Positions 35,456-45,508 of a stretch of DNA of 64,000 bases are shown here, one piece after another. Below the pieces are notes generated by a model, which had not been told where the DNA came from, ran no database searches, and saw only the letters and a list, made by a program, of their open reading frames with translations. The stretch spans positions 1 to 64,000 of the forward strand of contig DYCF01000003.1 in the NCBI GenBank assembly GCA_019418225.1. The letters run 5' to 3'. Numbering within the stretch: position 1 is the first letter of the stretch; the number at the start of each line of letters is the position of its first letter. Origin of the DNA: Clostridiales bacterium (GTDB taxonomy: Bacteria > Bacillota > Clostridia > Lachnospirales > Cellulosilyticaceae). Position numbers and translations under genes: made by a program.

Positions 35456-36870
35456 TCTACTTTATAAACTTTAATCATATTGGTCATACCAGATATACCA
35501 AGCGGTACACCAGCCGTCATAACAGTTAAATCTCCCTGCTTTAAATATCCTGCATCTACAACACTGGCCAACGCATGACTGCATAACTCTTCTGTTTGTT
35601 GCTCTTCATTAATATAAAGTGGTACAACACCCCATGACATACTTAGCTGCCTTACAACTCGCATTTCAGGCGAACATCCCATGATGATACAAGCTGGGCG
35701 ATACTTAGAAATCATACAAGCTGTACGCCCTGATTTGGTAACAGTAATAATTGCCTTTGCACGAATATCATGAGCTGTCGTACATGTTGCATGACTTATA
35801 GCACTTGTAATTGTAGGCGTAGTCACTAATTTTTGCATATTAAATCGCTTAATATAGTCAATATCTTCTTCTGTTTTTTCAGCAATACGCCTCATTGTCT
35901 GCAAGCTTTCTACAGGATATAAGCCAGCTGCTGTTTCCCCCGAAAGCATAATAGCACTCGTGCCATCATAAATTGCATTCGCCACATCTGTTGTTTCTGC
36001 ACGTGTTGGCCTTGGATTTTTCATCATAGAATCTAACATTTGTGTTGCTGTAATAACTTGTTTACCAGCTTCATATACTTTCTTAATAATCATCTTTTGA
36101 ATAGCAGGAACTGTTTCACTAGGCAGTTCAATCCCCATATCGCCTCTAGCAATCATAATGCCGTCTGCTACATTAATAATCTCATCAATATGTTCTACCC
36201 CTGCTGCATTTTCAATCTTAGCAATTACTTTTATATCTTCTCCATGATATTGTCTTAAAAAAGCTTTTACATCTAATATATTTTCCGCACATTGGGTAAA
36301 CGATGTTGCAATAAAATCAAATTCATTTTGAATAGCAAATAATAAATCCTTCTCATCTTGCTCACTTAAAAACGGTAAATTAAGCTTGGTATAAGGTACA
36401 TTGATTCCTTTGTGCGGACCAATAACACCATCATTTTTCACTTCACATATAAGTGCTGTATCATGCTTATCTATCACTTCCAATTCTACAAGACCATCAT
36501 CTATAAGCACCTTTTTTCCTACTTCTAATTCCGCTATCAGCCCACTATAACTCACGGTAGCCCTTTCAGCTGTTCCTATACAAGGCAAAGAAGTCAAAAT
36601 AAACTGCTGTCCTTTCTTTAACTGTACTTGTGCCTCACTAAACTCACCTAATCTAATTTCTGGTCCCTTTGTATCTAACAGCGCGGCTACTGGTTTATGA
36701 TATTTTTCTCTAATCTCTTTTAACATACTAAATCGCCCTAAATGTTCCTTATGTGTCCCATGAGAAAAATTAAAACGTGCTACATTCATTCCATTTTGAA
36801 TAAGTGATTCTAAGACATCCCCTTTATCTGTAGCTGGTCCTAATGTACAAATAATCTTTGTTTTAAGCAT
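35452..36870 (-). CDS. pyk: Pyruvate kinase
   Basis: 472 residues: MNVARFNFSHGTH, DTKGPEIRLG, IAKIENAAGVEHI with the catalytic Lys, IMIARGDMGIELP and DVANAIYDGTSAIMLSGETA. It lacks the extra PEP-binding-like domain of about 110 residues found at the C-terminus of many Bacillus-type enzymes. It makes pyruvate and ATP from phosphoenolpyruvate in the cytoplasm. It precedes the small membrane gene's terminatorless region and is probably monocistronic. Confidence 0.97.
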   Translation of the reverse strand: MLKTKIICTLGPATDKGDVLESLIQNGMNVARFNFSHGTHKEHLGRFSMLKEIREKYHKPVAALLDTKGPEIRLGEFSEAQVQLKKGQQFILTSLPCIGTAERATVSYSGLIAELEVGKKVLIDDGLVELEVIDKHDTALICEVKNDGVIGPHKGINVPYTKLNLPFLSEQDEKDLLFAIQNEFDFIATSFTQCAENILDVKAFLRQYHGEDIKVIAKIENAAGVEHIDEIINVADGIMIARGDMGIELPSETVPAIQKMIIKKVYEAGKQVITATQMLDSMMKNPRPTRAETTDVANAIYDGTSAIMLSGETAAGLYPVESLQTMRRIAEKTEEDIDYIKRFNMQKLVTTPTITSAISHATCTTAHDIRAKAIITVTKSGRTACMISKYRPACIIMGCSPEMRVVRQLSMSWGVVPLYINEEQQTEELCSHALASVVDAGYLKQGDLTVMTAGVPLGISGMTNMIKVYKVE

Positions 36871-36927
36871 ATAAATTTCCCCTTTTAAAATAATTATCTT
36901 AATACATTAATATAGTAAATATCTTAT

Positions 36928-37311
36928 TTAAGGGGCCTGCTTCTTTCCATCCTCCTCATGCATATACAGCATTAAAAGCCGTTGTTGTAAGTATGACTTA
37001 CGATGACACATATAATCATTTTGCCATTTTATAAAATACTTTTCAATTAACCCATTAGTTCTTGAAAAGTCTATCTCTATGCTAGGTACAATTCGTCTTA
37101 TGCGCTTTACCGATTCGCCTATAATAATCTGAGTAGGCAAAGTCCCTATTTGTTCATTAGCAGCTGAGGGCAAAGTAAGTTGATTATACTTTTCTATCTG
37201 AATAGTCACCAAATAGTTCACTACTATTAATAATCCTACTATGAGCACTATACTCACAATCTGACTATGTTTTTTCATGCGCTTACTTTGACTGTTCAAT
37301 ATACTCCCCAC
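36928..37311 (-). CDS. Small membrane-anchored protein of unknown function
   Basis: 127 residues from a GTG start; a TTG four codons later is preceded by GGTGGGGAG and is equally possible. One membrane segment (VSIVLIVGLLIVVNYLVTIQI) and a basic soluble C-terminal part with IEIDFSRTNGLIEKYFIKWQND. No family recognised. It stands between pflB and pyk on the same strand. Confidence 0.6.
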   Translation of the reverse strand: MGSILNSQSKRMKKHSQIVSIVLIVGLLIVVNYLVTIQIEKYNQLTLPSAANEQIGTLPTQIIIGESVKRIRRIVPSIEIDFSRTNGLIEKYFIKWQNDYMCHRKSYLQQRLLMLYMHEEDGKKQAP

Positions 37312-37439
37312 CTTATATTCTCCTCAGAGATACCTCTTTTTTATCATATGCATCAAATATTTTATTGACTATTTTTTATTTTCATTTTTATACTACACCA
37401 TTCCCTGTATTTAAGCAATAGGCATAATTCTTTTTAACT

Positions 37440-37480
37440 AAAAATACGCCTCTAACCTTTAAGGCTAGAAGCGTATTTTA
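37440..37480 (-). terminator. Terminator after pflB
   Basis: AAAATACGC...TCTAACC and GGCTAGA...GCGTATTTT form a long stem with a short TTAA loop; T runs in both directions. It lies about 35 bases beyond the pflB stop. Confidence 0.85.
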
Positions 37481-37513
37481 TAGTTTTACTGTATCATTTC
37501 AGCAAAGAAATAA

Positions 37514-39736
37514 TTACATTCTTTCGTGGAATGTACGGCTGATAACGTCTAATTGTTGCTCTCTTGTTAATTTAACGAAGTTTACAGCGTATCCTGATAC
37601 ACGGATTGTAAGTTGTGGATATTTTTCTGGGTGATCCATAGCATCTAATAATACATCTTTATGAAGTACGTTTACGTTAATGTGTTGACCTGTTTGTCCA
37701 AAGTACCCATCTAAGATACCTACCATGTTAGCAACGCGTTCTTCTTCTGTTTTACCGATTGTTGAAGGTACTACAGAGAATGTGTAAGAGATACCATCAT
37801 TTGCATCTTCGAATGGAAGTTTAGCAACTGAAGCACATGCAGCAAGTACACCTTTCGTTTCTCTACCGTTCATTGGGTTAGCACCTGGAGAGAATGGTAC
37901 ACCAGCTTTACGTCCATCTGGAGTAGCTCCTGTTTTCTTACCATATACTACGTTTGATGTAATAGTAAGAACTGATTGTGTATAGATAGAATCTCTATAT
38001 GGTGTGTGTTTTCTAATTTCTTGCATGAAGTCTTTTACAAGTGCAACTGCAATTGAGTCAGCTCTATCATCATTGTTTCCGTATGCTGGGTATTCACCTT
38101 CGATTTTGAAGTCTACTGCAAGACCTTCTTCATTTCTTACAGGTGTTACTTTAGCATATTTGATGGCTGATAATGAGTCAGCTGCTACAGCAAGACCCGC
38201 AATACCACAAGCCATAGTTCTTACGATATCTGTATCGTGAAGTGCCATTTCAATTCTTTCATATGCATATTTATCATGCATGAAGTGAATGATGTTAAGT
38301 GCATCTGTATAAGTTTTAGCAACCCATTGTTTTGTGATTTCGTAGTTTTTCATTACTTTATCGTAATCTAAAACTTCGTCTGTCATTGGTTCGATGCCTG
38401 GAACTACTTTGATACCTGTTTTTTCATCTACACCACCATTGATAGCGTAAAGTACAGCTTTAGCAAGGTTAGCACGTGCACCGAAGAATTGCATTTGTTT
38501 ACCAATTCTCATTGGAGATACACAACAAGCGATACCATAGTCATCACCAAATTGTGGTCTCATTAAATCGTCATTTTCGTATTGGATAGCTGATGTATCA
38601 ATAGATACTTTCGCACAGAAGTTTTTGTAACCTTGTGGGAATTTATCACTCCAAAGTACTGTTAAGTTTGGTTCTGGAGCTGGTCCAATGTTGTAAAGTG
38701 TATGAAGATAACGGAAGCTGTTTTTAGTTACAAGTGAAGCACTCATATCTTCAAGCATACCACCAAGTGATTCTGTTACCCATGTTGGATCTCCTGAGAA
38801 TAATTCGTTATATTCTGGAGTTCTAAGGAATCTGATGATACGAAGTTTCATGATGAATTGGTCAACAATTTCTTGAACTTCTTCTTCTGTTAATTTTCCT
38901 TCTTGTAAATCTCTTTCAGCATAAATATCAAGGAATGTAGATGTACGACCGATTGACATTGCTGCACCATCTTGCTCTTTAGTAGCTGCAAGGTATGCAA
39001 GGTATAACCATTGTGTAGCTTCTTGGAAGTTTTCAGCTGGTCTACTTAAATCGAATCCATACATTTGGCCTAATTCTTTAAGTTCGTTTAATGCTTTAAT
39101 TTGTTCTGCTAATTCTTCACAGTCTCTCATTGTTTCAGCTGTGAATACTTTTGATCTAGCTTCTTTATCTTTCATTTTCTCTGCAATAAGACGATTGATT
39201 CCATAAAGAGCTACTCTTCTGTAGTCACCAATGATACGTCCACGTCCATAAGCATCTGGAAGACCTGTTACAACACCAGCTTTACGAGCTGTACGGATGT
39301 CTTTGTTGTATACATCGAATACACCTTGATTGTGTGTTTTTCTATATTTTGTGAAGATCTCTTTCATTTCAGGATCCACTTCGTAGTCATATGCATTTAA
39401 TGCATTTTCTACTACTCTCATCCCACCGAATGGGTGACAACTTCTTACAAGTGGTGCATCCGTTTGAAGACCTACGATTTTTTCTTTATCTTTATCAATA
39501 TAACCTGCAGCGTGAGATGTAATTGTTGCTACAGTTTTTGTATCTGCAAAACAACCTCTTTCTCTTTCTTTAAGCATAAGTTCGCTAAGGTTTTCCCATA
39601 AAGCTGTTGTATCAGCTGTAGGACCTGCTAAGAAAGAATCATCGCCTGTATACTCTGTGTAGTTATTAACGATGAAGTCTCTTACGTTAATTTCTTCTTG
39701 CCATTTACCTTCTTTAAAGCTTCTCCAATAAGTCAT
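37514..39736 (-). CDS. pflB: Formate C-acetyltransferase (pyruvate formate-lyase)
   Basis: 740 residues. Active-site Cys pair in [14 protein letters not shown] and the C-terminal glycyl-radical motif [21 protein letters not shown], with Gly in [28 protein letters not shown] near the N-terminus. It cleaves pyruvate with CoA to acetyl-CoA and formate under anaerobic conditions and needs an activating radical-SAM enzyme, which is not in the adjacent genes. Translation control may be unusual: no ribosome site lies close to the ATG, only GGGGG 35 bases upstream, with a 24-base perfect palindrome between. Confidence 0.97.
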   Translation of the reverse strand: MTYWRSFKEGKWQEEINVRDFIVNNYTEYTGDDSFLAGPTADTTALWENLSELMLKERERGCFADTKTVATITSHAAGYIDKDKEKIVGLQTDAPLVRSCHPFGGMRVVENALNAYDYEVDPEMKEIFTKYRKTHNQGVFDVYNKDIRTARKAGVVTGLPDAYGRGRIIGDYRRVALYGINRLIAEKMKDKEARSKVFTAETMRDCEELAEQIKALNELKELGQMYGFDLSRPAENFQEATQWLYLAYLAATKEQDGAAMSIGRTSTFLDIYAERDLQEGKLTEEEVQEIVDQFIMKLRIIRFLRTPEYNELFSGDPTWVTESLGGMLEDMSASLVTKNSFRYLHTLYNIGPAPEPNLTVLWSDKFPQGYKNFCAKVSIDTSAIQYENDDLMRPQFGDDYGIACCVSPMRIGKQMQFFGARANLAKAVLYAINGGVDEKTGIKVVPGIEPMTDEVLDYDKVMKNYEITKQWVAKTYTDALNIIHFMHDKYAYERIEMALHDTDIVRTMACGIAGLAVAADSLSAIKYAKVTPVRNEEGLAVDFKIEGEYPAYGNNDDRADSIAVALVKDFMQEIRKHTPYRDSIYTQSVLTITSNVVYGKKTGATPDGRKAGVPFSPGANPMNGRETKGVLAACASVAKLPFEDANDGISYTFSVVPSTIGKTEEERVANMVGILDGYFGQTGQHINVNVLHKDVLLDAMDHPEKYPQLTIRVSGYAVNFVKLTREQQLDVISRTFHERM

Positions 39737-39743
39737 GTTTTAC

Positions 39744-39767
39744 GTAGAAGTAAGTACTTACTTCTAC
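39744..39767. promoter_or_regulatory. 24-base perfect palindrome in the pflB leader
   Basis: GTAGAAGTAAGT followed directly by its reverse complement ACTTACTTCTAC. It lies 7 bases before the pflB ATG on the minus strand and 4 bases after the only ribosome-site candidate, AAAGGGGGTG. As RNA it folds into a 9-base stem with a 6-base loop and would bring that site to about 11 bases from the ATG; as DNA it could be a repressor site. Confidence 0.7.
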
Positions 39768-39840
39768 TACACCCCCTTTGATGTAAATTCTAGTAAGTTT
39801 ATTAAAATATAGAAAAGTCTAAAAATACCTTTTCTATTAA

Positions 39841-39888
39841 AAAATAAAGCAGAACAATTATGTATACAGTATACACCCCTGTTCTGCT
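39841..39888 (-). terminator. Terminator after mgsA with an embedded palindrome
   Basis: AGCAGAACA and TGTTCTGCT pair on the minus strand, followed by TTATTTTTTA. The 23-base loop contains the perfect palindrome TGTATACAGTATACA (39861-39875). Confidence 0.75.
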
Positions 39889-39942
39889 ATTAGTTTAACA
39901 CACTTTATGTTAACTAGCAATATGTTATTAAATTATATTTTT

Positions 39943-40434
39943 TTACAACATTTCTTCGTTTTTGTTAAAAGCTTCTGTTCTACGACGAATTCTTTTTGCA
40001 TAATCGATGATTTTACGTTCGTATGTTGTTTCCATAAGTGGTGAGGTAATCAGGAAATCTGCTGTTGATTGATTAGTAGCTACTGGAATATCATATAATG
40101 CTGCAATGCGCAGTAGTGCCTTTACATCTGGATCATGGGGCTGTGAAGCAAGTGGATCCCAGAAGAAAATCATAAAATCAATTTTACACTCTACAATACG
40201 GCAACCAATCTGTTGATCACCACCAAGTGGCCCACTATTATAAGCTGTTACAGGAAGCTGTGTTGCTTCTGCAATAAGTCTTGCTGTTGTTCCTGTGCCA
40301 CATAAAAAATGTTTACCAAGAATCTCCTTATTATTTTGTACCCACTCAATAATATCTTGCTTACGATTATCATGTGCAATCAGTGCAATGCTTTTTTGTT
40401 TCTGCATCGTTACAAGTGTATAATCTTTATCCAT
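39943..40434 (-). CDS. mgsA: Methylglyoxal synthase
   Basis: 163 residues with IALIAHDNRKQDIIEW, CGTGTTARLI, YNSGPLGGDQQIG with the catalytic Asp, and FFWDPLASQPHDPDVKALLRIA. It converts dihydroxyacetone phosphate to methylglyoxal and phosphate, a bypass used when phosphate is short or sugar is in excess. AAGGGAG lies before the ATG at 40434, giving nine extra residues relative to the family's usual start. Single gene. Confidence 0.96.
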   Translation of the reverse strand: MDKDYTLVTMQKQKSIALIAHDNRKQDIIEWVQNNKEILGKHFLCGTGTTARLIAEATQLPVTAYNSGPLGGDQQIGCRIVECKIDFMIFFWDPLASQPHDPDVKALLRIAALYDIPVATNQSTADFLITSPLMETTYERKIIDYAKRIRRRTEAFNKNEEML

Positions 40435-40502
40435 AGTTGTCTCCCTTAGCTGTATAAATTTCGTATATTAATTTATATTATATAAAACACTACTTACTTT
40501 GA

Positions 40503-42992
40503 CTAGATTTTTTTGTAACTTTTATACTCTTTTCCTATTTTATCAATAAAAATGCTTTTTTTCTTTTCATGGTGATAAGAAATATATAAATGCTGCTTTG
40601 CTCGTGTTATTGCCACATAAAAAAGGCGCATTTCTTCTGTAAGTTTATTCTCCTTAACACTACGGTAAGATGGGAATACACAATCATTACATCCAGCAAT
40701 GTACACTTCATCAAATTCAAGACCTTTTGCCTGATGTACTGTAATAATAGGAATACGACCTTTAAAGAGATCACTTTGCTCAATCTCACTATAATGAAGT
40801 GCTGAAAAAGCTAAAAGGTTAATGATATTATCTTGAATAGAAAGTTCCTCTTCATTTAAGCCCTCAATCATACGATATAGTTCTCTAAAACCTTCCATTT
40901 GTTTCTTATCATAAAAGCCTTTAAATCCACAAACATTCATCATATAACTCATACTCTCTAAAATCGTATGACTGATAATATATTCTCGCAGTGCCATAAC
41001 CTTTTCTTTGTATTCTTGAACATAGCAATAGTAAGCTTCTAGATATTCTAAGCGTTGTTGTTTCTTCTCCGCTATTTTAAGCCTTAAATGGGCAAGTACT
41101 TCTCCTGTAGCCATGATGTCCCAAAAGGCATTATGATTTGGCTTAGAATCTGTTTCTATAAGCTTTGATAAAGTATCTAACTTATGATTTGGCAGCTTAG
41201 GATAGACTTTACAAGCTAAATCTAATGTATCATAAACACTTTTCCCTTCTAAAGGTGGCATCTCATAACGACTGAGCATACTACTGATAATCTGCAAATC
41301 ATAATTAATATTATGGCCTACAAGTACTTTACCCTTTGTAAATTGTCCAAGCTGCGTTAAGGCATCTTTGGGGGCTATTCCCTTTTTAGCAAGTTCTTCA
41401 TCCGTGAAACCATGGACATAGACAGAGTCTCCTACAGACTTCGTCGGTTTAAGTAAAACGTCCAGTTTATTTGTTACGCCTTTTGCCCCATATTGAATAG
41501 CTGCTATCTGTATAATATCATCCTTGGTTGTATTAAGCCCAGTGGACTCTACATCCAGTACAACAACTTCATTTTTTTCGAAAGCTTCATCTAATTCTCC
41601 ATAAGGGTCCCTTGAGGCCATACGAAACCAATCATGAAGATATAAATAGCTGTCTTTCGTTTGTCTTAATGCTTTAATAAGCCACTGTGGCATATTAATA
41701 TACGGATGCTCACAAATTTTAAGCAAGGCATGACCATTTCGCATATTAATGCTGTAATCAAAGAAGGCCAGTAAATCTTTGATTTCTTTTCTTCTAAAAA
41801 ATTTAGTATCCTCAATGACTGTACAAGAAATACCTTCGTGATTGAAAAATTTCGCAATATCTTTAGCATAACCATTTGTACGCGTTAATACGGCCACACT
41901 TCCTTTATCTCTACTTTCTCTAACGGATTTTGCTAGGCCTATGAGTTCACCCATTTTAGTCTCCGCTTCTAATATTGTAATGGGACTCCCTTTTTCTACC
42001 GCCTTAGGCATACACTGTATAGGATATAACCTGCTACTTGCAATATAGTCATTGGCTGCATTTAATAAAGTTTGTGTCGAACGGTAGTTTGTTGTAAGTG
42101 CAATTTCCTCTGGATGAAAATCTTGTTTAAAATTAGCCGTCATTTCTGCTGGACTAGAACCTCTCCATTCATAAATCGTCTGATTAAAATCACCAAACAT
42201 AGCTAAAAAATGCCCCTGGGCAATATTTCTAATAATCTCATATTCACGCGAACTTGTATCTTGCATCTCATCTACTTGAATATGATGATATTTCATCTGC
42301 CATTTCTTTAAAATCTCTGGCTGCTCTAATAAATACTTGGCCTCTACAATCAAATCCATAAAGTCGATACAGTTATTTTCCTTTAAATAGCGGGTATAGG
42401 TATTTAAAAGCTGTAAGCCATATTTTTGAATAAAGCCTCTTGAACCTTTTGAGCCTACTGTTTCCCATATTTTATCTTCTTTAAAGTAATCATTCATAAC
42501 TTCTCGGTAATTGTAACGCACTTCTATAGGCAGGCTTAAGCTATGACGTTTTACATTTTCAAAAAAACTTAATAAACTTGGATAATATAAATCGTCATCA
42601 TTTAAACCATTTTGGGCAATAATCTTTTTAAGGATTTCTAAGCTATCTGTTTCATCAATTAAAGTACAAGGAAATGTAAAATGAGAAGCTTCCTTCTCCT
42701 GACTGATTAAATGATAACAATAGGAATGAAATGTTTTAATCGTCATATTTTTTGCCTCTTTAGGCATATAAGAAGTAATACGTTCTTTCATTTCTTTTGC
42801 TGCTTTATTGGTAAAGGTTAAACATAGTATTTGCTCAGGTAACACGCCTTGTTTCACTAAATAAGCCGTACGCATGGCAATTACCTTTGTTTTACCCGTT
42901 CCTGCAGGTGCTAAAACGAGTAGGCTTTTATCTACCGTTTCCACTGCTTGTTTTTGCATTGTATTTAAACTCTCAAAATCTCTTGCCAGCAT
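40503..42992 (-). CDS. UvrD-type helicase with an internal DnaQ-like 3'-5' exonuclease domain
   Basis: 829 residues from MLARDF; GAGGTGA sits 5 bases upstream, so the GTG three codons earlier is unlikely. Helicase motifs at both ends: LAPAGTGKTKV (I), VDEMQDTS (II), FGDFNQTIYEWRGSS (III), TTNYRST (IV), then TVHQAKGLEFDEVYI (V) and EEMRLFYVAITRAKQHLYI (VI). Between motif IV and V, at about residues 475-640, lies a complete DEDDh exonuclease: VVVLDVESTGL, LVGHNINYDLQII and HNAFWDIMAT. Helicase and proofreading-type exonuclease are thus in one chain, probably for DNA end processing. Likely monocistronic. Confidence 0.92.
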   Translation of the reverse strand: MLARDFESLNTMQKQAVETVDKSLLVLAPAGTGKTKVIAMRTAYLVKQGVLPEQILCLTFTNKAAKEMKERITSYMPKEAKNMTIKTFHSYCYHLISQEKEASHFTFPCTLIDETDSLEILKKIIAQNGLNDDDLYYPSLLSFFENVKRHSLSLPIEVRYNYREVMNDYFKEDKIWETVGSKGSRGFIQKYGLQLLNTYTRYLKENNCIDFMDLIVEAKYLLEQPEILKKWQMKYHHIQVDEMQDTSSREYEIIRNIAQGHFLAMFGDFNQTIYEWRGSSPAEMTANFKQDFHPEEIALTTNYRSTQTLLNAANDYIASSRLYPIQCMPKAVEKGSPITILEAETKMGELIGLAKSVRESRDKGSVAVLTRTNGYAKDIAKFFNHEGISCTVIEDTKFFRRKEIKDLLAFFDYSINMRNGHALLKICEHPYINMPQWLIKALRQTKDSYLYLHDWFRMASRDPYGELDEAFEKNEVVVLDVESTGLNTTKDDIIQIAAIQYGAKGVTNKLDVLLKPTKSVGDSVYVHGFTDEELAKKGIAPKDALTQLGQFTKGKVLVGHNINYDLQIISSMLSRYEMPPLEGKSVYDTLDLACKVYPKLPNHKLDTLSKLIETDSKPNHNAFWDIMATGEVLAHLRLKIAEKKQQRLEYLEAYYCYVQEYKEKVMALREYIISHTILESMSYMMNVCGFKGFYDKKQMEGFRELYRMIEGLNEEELSIQDNIINLLAFSALHYSEIEQSDLFKGRIPIITVHQAKGLEFDEVYIAGCNDCVFPSYRSVKENKLTEEMRLFYVAITRAKQHLYISYHHEKKKSIFIDKIGKEYKSYKKI

Positions 42993-43237
42993 AGTTGTCA
43001 CCTCGTTTCTTCTTTATAAGATTATACCATATATTTTATTGCATCACCTTTTTTTTCATAGTATCATAAGGAAGTATTAAACTCTCTTATGACTAACAAA
43101 ACGACTAACATTAACTTATTAGCTCAAATTTTGAGTGATATAGGCCTTGAGTTTCATAAACAATCCCCCCTCAAATGTAACGTCTATGTCATATGTACTA
43201 AAAAAATCTTACTATTTATATAGAGCGGAGAATTATA

Positions 43238-44431
43238 ATGAATCAATTAATTACAATTATTGAAACTACAGTTTCAAACAACACTTTTATTAGTGCTACT
43301 TTAAGTAATCCACGTAAAGCTGTATACCCTAAAAAGGTAACGATTAAACCTATCCTTTTAGGTGAAGAAATAAAACTTCAGTTTACAACTTATAAAGATA
43401 ACAAAGCTTATCATGAAAATTTAACTGCGGATGAAGCTATAAATACACTTACAGGCTATGGTAATATGTTTAAACAAATTCAGCTTTTCACTGCAGAAGC
43501 AGATTATCAAGTCCTTGTTAACAAAAAGTGTGAAGCTAATATGAAACGCAAAGCACCCTCTCAACAAATGCCTGCTTCTCTTTCTCATAATAGACAAAAA
43601 AATTATATTTTAGACACACCAGACTCTGTTCCTTTCTTACAGGCACTTGGTCTTATGGATGAAAATGAAAAAGTAAAACCTTCTAAATATGATAAATACA
43701 AACAAATCAATCGTTATCTTGAAATTATCGCAGATTCAATGAGTGGTCTTACTGCACGTCCTATTCGTATCATTGACTTTGGTTGCGGCAAATCATATTT
43801 AACCTTTGCACTTTATCACTACTTAACAGTAATCTTAAAAAAAGAAGTCCAAGTTGTAGGTCTTGATCTTAAAGCAGATGTTATCGCTTTCTGTCAAGAA
43901 CTTGCTGAAAAACTAAGCTATGACAACTTAAAATTCCAAGTAGGTGATATTGGTAAATATACAACGAATCAGCCAGTAGATATGGTCGTTTCACTTCATG
44001 CTTGTAATACAGCAACAGATGCAGCCCTTGATAAAGCTATTGGTTGGGGTGCAAAGGTCATTTTAGCTGTCCCTTGCTGTCACCATGAAGCTTATACGCA
44101 AATTGAAAATGATGACCTTGCTTCAATCTTAAAACACGGCATCTTAAAAGAACGTATTGCTGCCCTTATAACAGATGGTCTTCGTGCTCAAATGCTAGAA
44201 GCTTGTGGCTATAAAGTAAATGTGATTGAGTTCATTGATATGGCCCATACACCAAAAAATATTTTAATTAAAGCGCTCTTAAAAGACCGTCCAAGCTTTT
44301 CTAAAGAGGCTTATGCCAAGTATCGTCAAACTGCAGATGCGTTAAACCTTTCACTTGCTCTTGAAAAAATGCTTCAGCCTCAAAAAGAAGAAATAAACAC
44401 CACTTTAATGCACAAAGAAGAGATAAAATAA
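43238..44431 (+). CDS. SAM-dependent methyltransferase, RRNAD1/METTL25-like
   Basis: 397 residues. The N-terminal 120 residues form a separate beta-rich region (VTIKPILLGEEIKLQFTTYKD). The methyltransferase fold begins at IRIIDFGCGKSYLTFALYHYL (motif I), continues with VVGLDLKADVI, MVVSLHACNTATDAAL and ILAVPCCHHE. The LHAC and PCCHH segments are typical of the family that includes eukaryotic RRNAD1/METTL25, with no agreed bacterial substrate. GAGCGGAG lies before the ATG. The next gene starts one base after its stop. Confidence 0.85.
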   Translation: MNQLITIIETTVSNNTFISATLSNPRKAVYPKKVTIKPILLGEEIKLQFTTYKDNKAYHENLTADEAINTLTGYGNMFKQIQLFTAEADYQVLVNKKCEANMKRKAPSQQMPASLSHNRQKNYILDTPDSVPFLQALGLMDENEKVKPSKYDKYKQINRYLEIIADSMSGLTARPIRIIDFGCGKSYLTFALYHYLTVILKKEVQVVGLDLKADVIAFCQELAEKLSYDNLKFQVGDIGKYTTNQPVDMVVSLHACNTATDAALDKAIGWGAKVILAVPCCHHEAYTQIENDDLASILKHGILKERIAALITDGLRAQMLEACGYKVNVIEFIDMAHTPKNILIKALLKDRPSFSKEAYAKYRQTADALNLSLALEKMLQPQKEEINTTLMHKEEIK

Positions 44432-44432
44432 A

Positions 44433-45437
44433 ATGCAGCAGCTCTTAAATAAGGAACATTTCTTATTAGATATTGAAACGAATGGTTTAAGCCGTGAAAA
44501 ACATCATATCGTTTGCATTGGGGTAACTTATTTAAATACAGTAGGCGAAGTGATGACTAAGCAGTGGTCACTTCAAAAAGCTGAAGAAGAAGAAAATTTA
44601 CTCAAAGATTTTATAAACTTTGCACAAGACTTTAAATCCGTCTATACCTATAGTGGCAAAAGCTTTGACTGGCCTTTTCTTCTTGCACGTATAGCACACC
44701 ATAATTTAACGATTCCTGCTGCCCTTACCCTAGTAGACATGAAAAAGACACTTACGCTCTTATGTCCTACACGTACCGAATTAGAAAAAGCTTTAGGCTT
44801 TACAAGAGAAACTTCTTCTTCTGGTAAAACCCTCGTCAAACTTTATCAAACTTATGCAGCCTGCGGGGAAGCTATTTATAAAGACTTAATCTTAGCCCAT
44901 AACTTAGATGAGCTTAAAAGTTTATTGGTATTTTATAAAGTATATTACATGCTTTATCATTTAAAGCGCTTTAATGCAGTAACCTACTTAGCTGAAACTG
45001 ATGTGACGGCTCCACAGCTGCAGCTCGTTTTTAATTTACCTTTTACTTTTGAAACAAGCTTTACCTTCAAAGCAGAATCTTTAAGCCTTGAAGTCTCAAA
45101 AGATAGGACTTCCTTAAGCGCCACACTCCCACTTTATAAAGTGCCACTCAAAAAGCCATTAACGCCTATAAAAGACTACTACTATATTCCTTCACAACAT
45201 CAACTTATGCACAAGTCTTTAGCAGCCTTTGTTCCTTCTGATTTAAAACGTAAGGCGACTAAAGACGAATGCTTTATTGAAAAGTTAGATACTTATTTTA
45301 AACTTTATACAACATTTAAGGCATCTAATGAACTTTGGTATGATAACGCTAAAAACTTCTACGTAGCTTATAAAGCAGATGAAGAGTTTAAAGCCATTGT
45401 AGTGAATCAATTATTTTATTATTTCTTTCAAAGTTAA
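44433..45437 (+). CDS. YprB-type ribonuclease H-like protein
   Basis: 334 residues. DEDD-type nuclease domain with FLLDIETNGL, VYTYSGKSFDWPFLLARIAHH and HNLDELKSLLVFYKVYY, as in the YprB RNase H-like domain. The C-terminal 130 residues are not recognised. It is coupled to the methyltransferase gene, which suggests a shared role in RNA or DNA processing; that is inference from position. Confidence 0.82.
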   Translation: MQQLLNKEHFLLDIETNGLSREKHHIVCIGVTYLNTVGEVMTKQWSLQKAEEEENLLKDFINFAQDFKSVYTYSGKSFDWPFLLARIAHHNLTIPAALTLVDMKKTLTLLCPTRTELEKALGFTRETSSSGKTLVKLYQTYAACGEAIYKDLILAHNLDELKSLLVFYKVYYMLYHLKRFNAVTYLAETDVTAPQLQLVFNLPFTFETSFTFKAESLSLEVSKDRTSLSATLPLYKVPLKKPLTPIKDYYYIPSQHQLMHKSLAAFVPSDLKRKATKDECFIEKLDTYFKLYTTFKASNELWYDNAKNFYVAYKADEEFKAIVVNQLFYYFFQS

Positions 45438-45475
45438 AGGGATATGATGAAACTCGATTTCATCATATCCCTTTA
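45436..45475 (+). terminator. Terminator after the YprB-like gene
   Basis: AAAGGGATATGATGAAA and TTTCATCATATCCCTTT form a 17-base perfect stem around CTCGA. It overlaps the stop codon and is very strong by structure. Confidence 0.92.
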
Positions 45476-45508
45476 TAATTTAGCATCACTTATTTCTAAT
45501 CTTCAATT

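Noticed and set aside
39744..39767. Rex, FNR or CcpA operator at the pflB palindrome
   Set aside because: The half-site GTAGAAGTAAGT does not contain TTGTGA, TTGAT or the CG core these regulators need.
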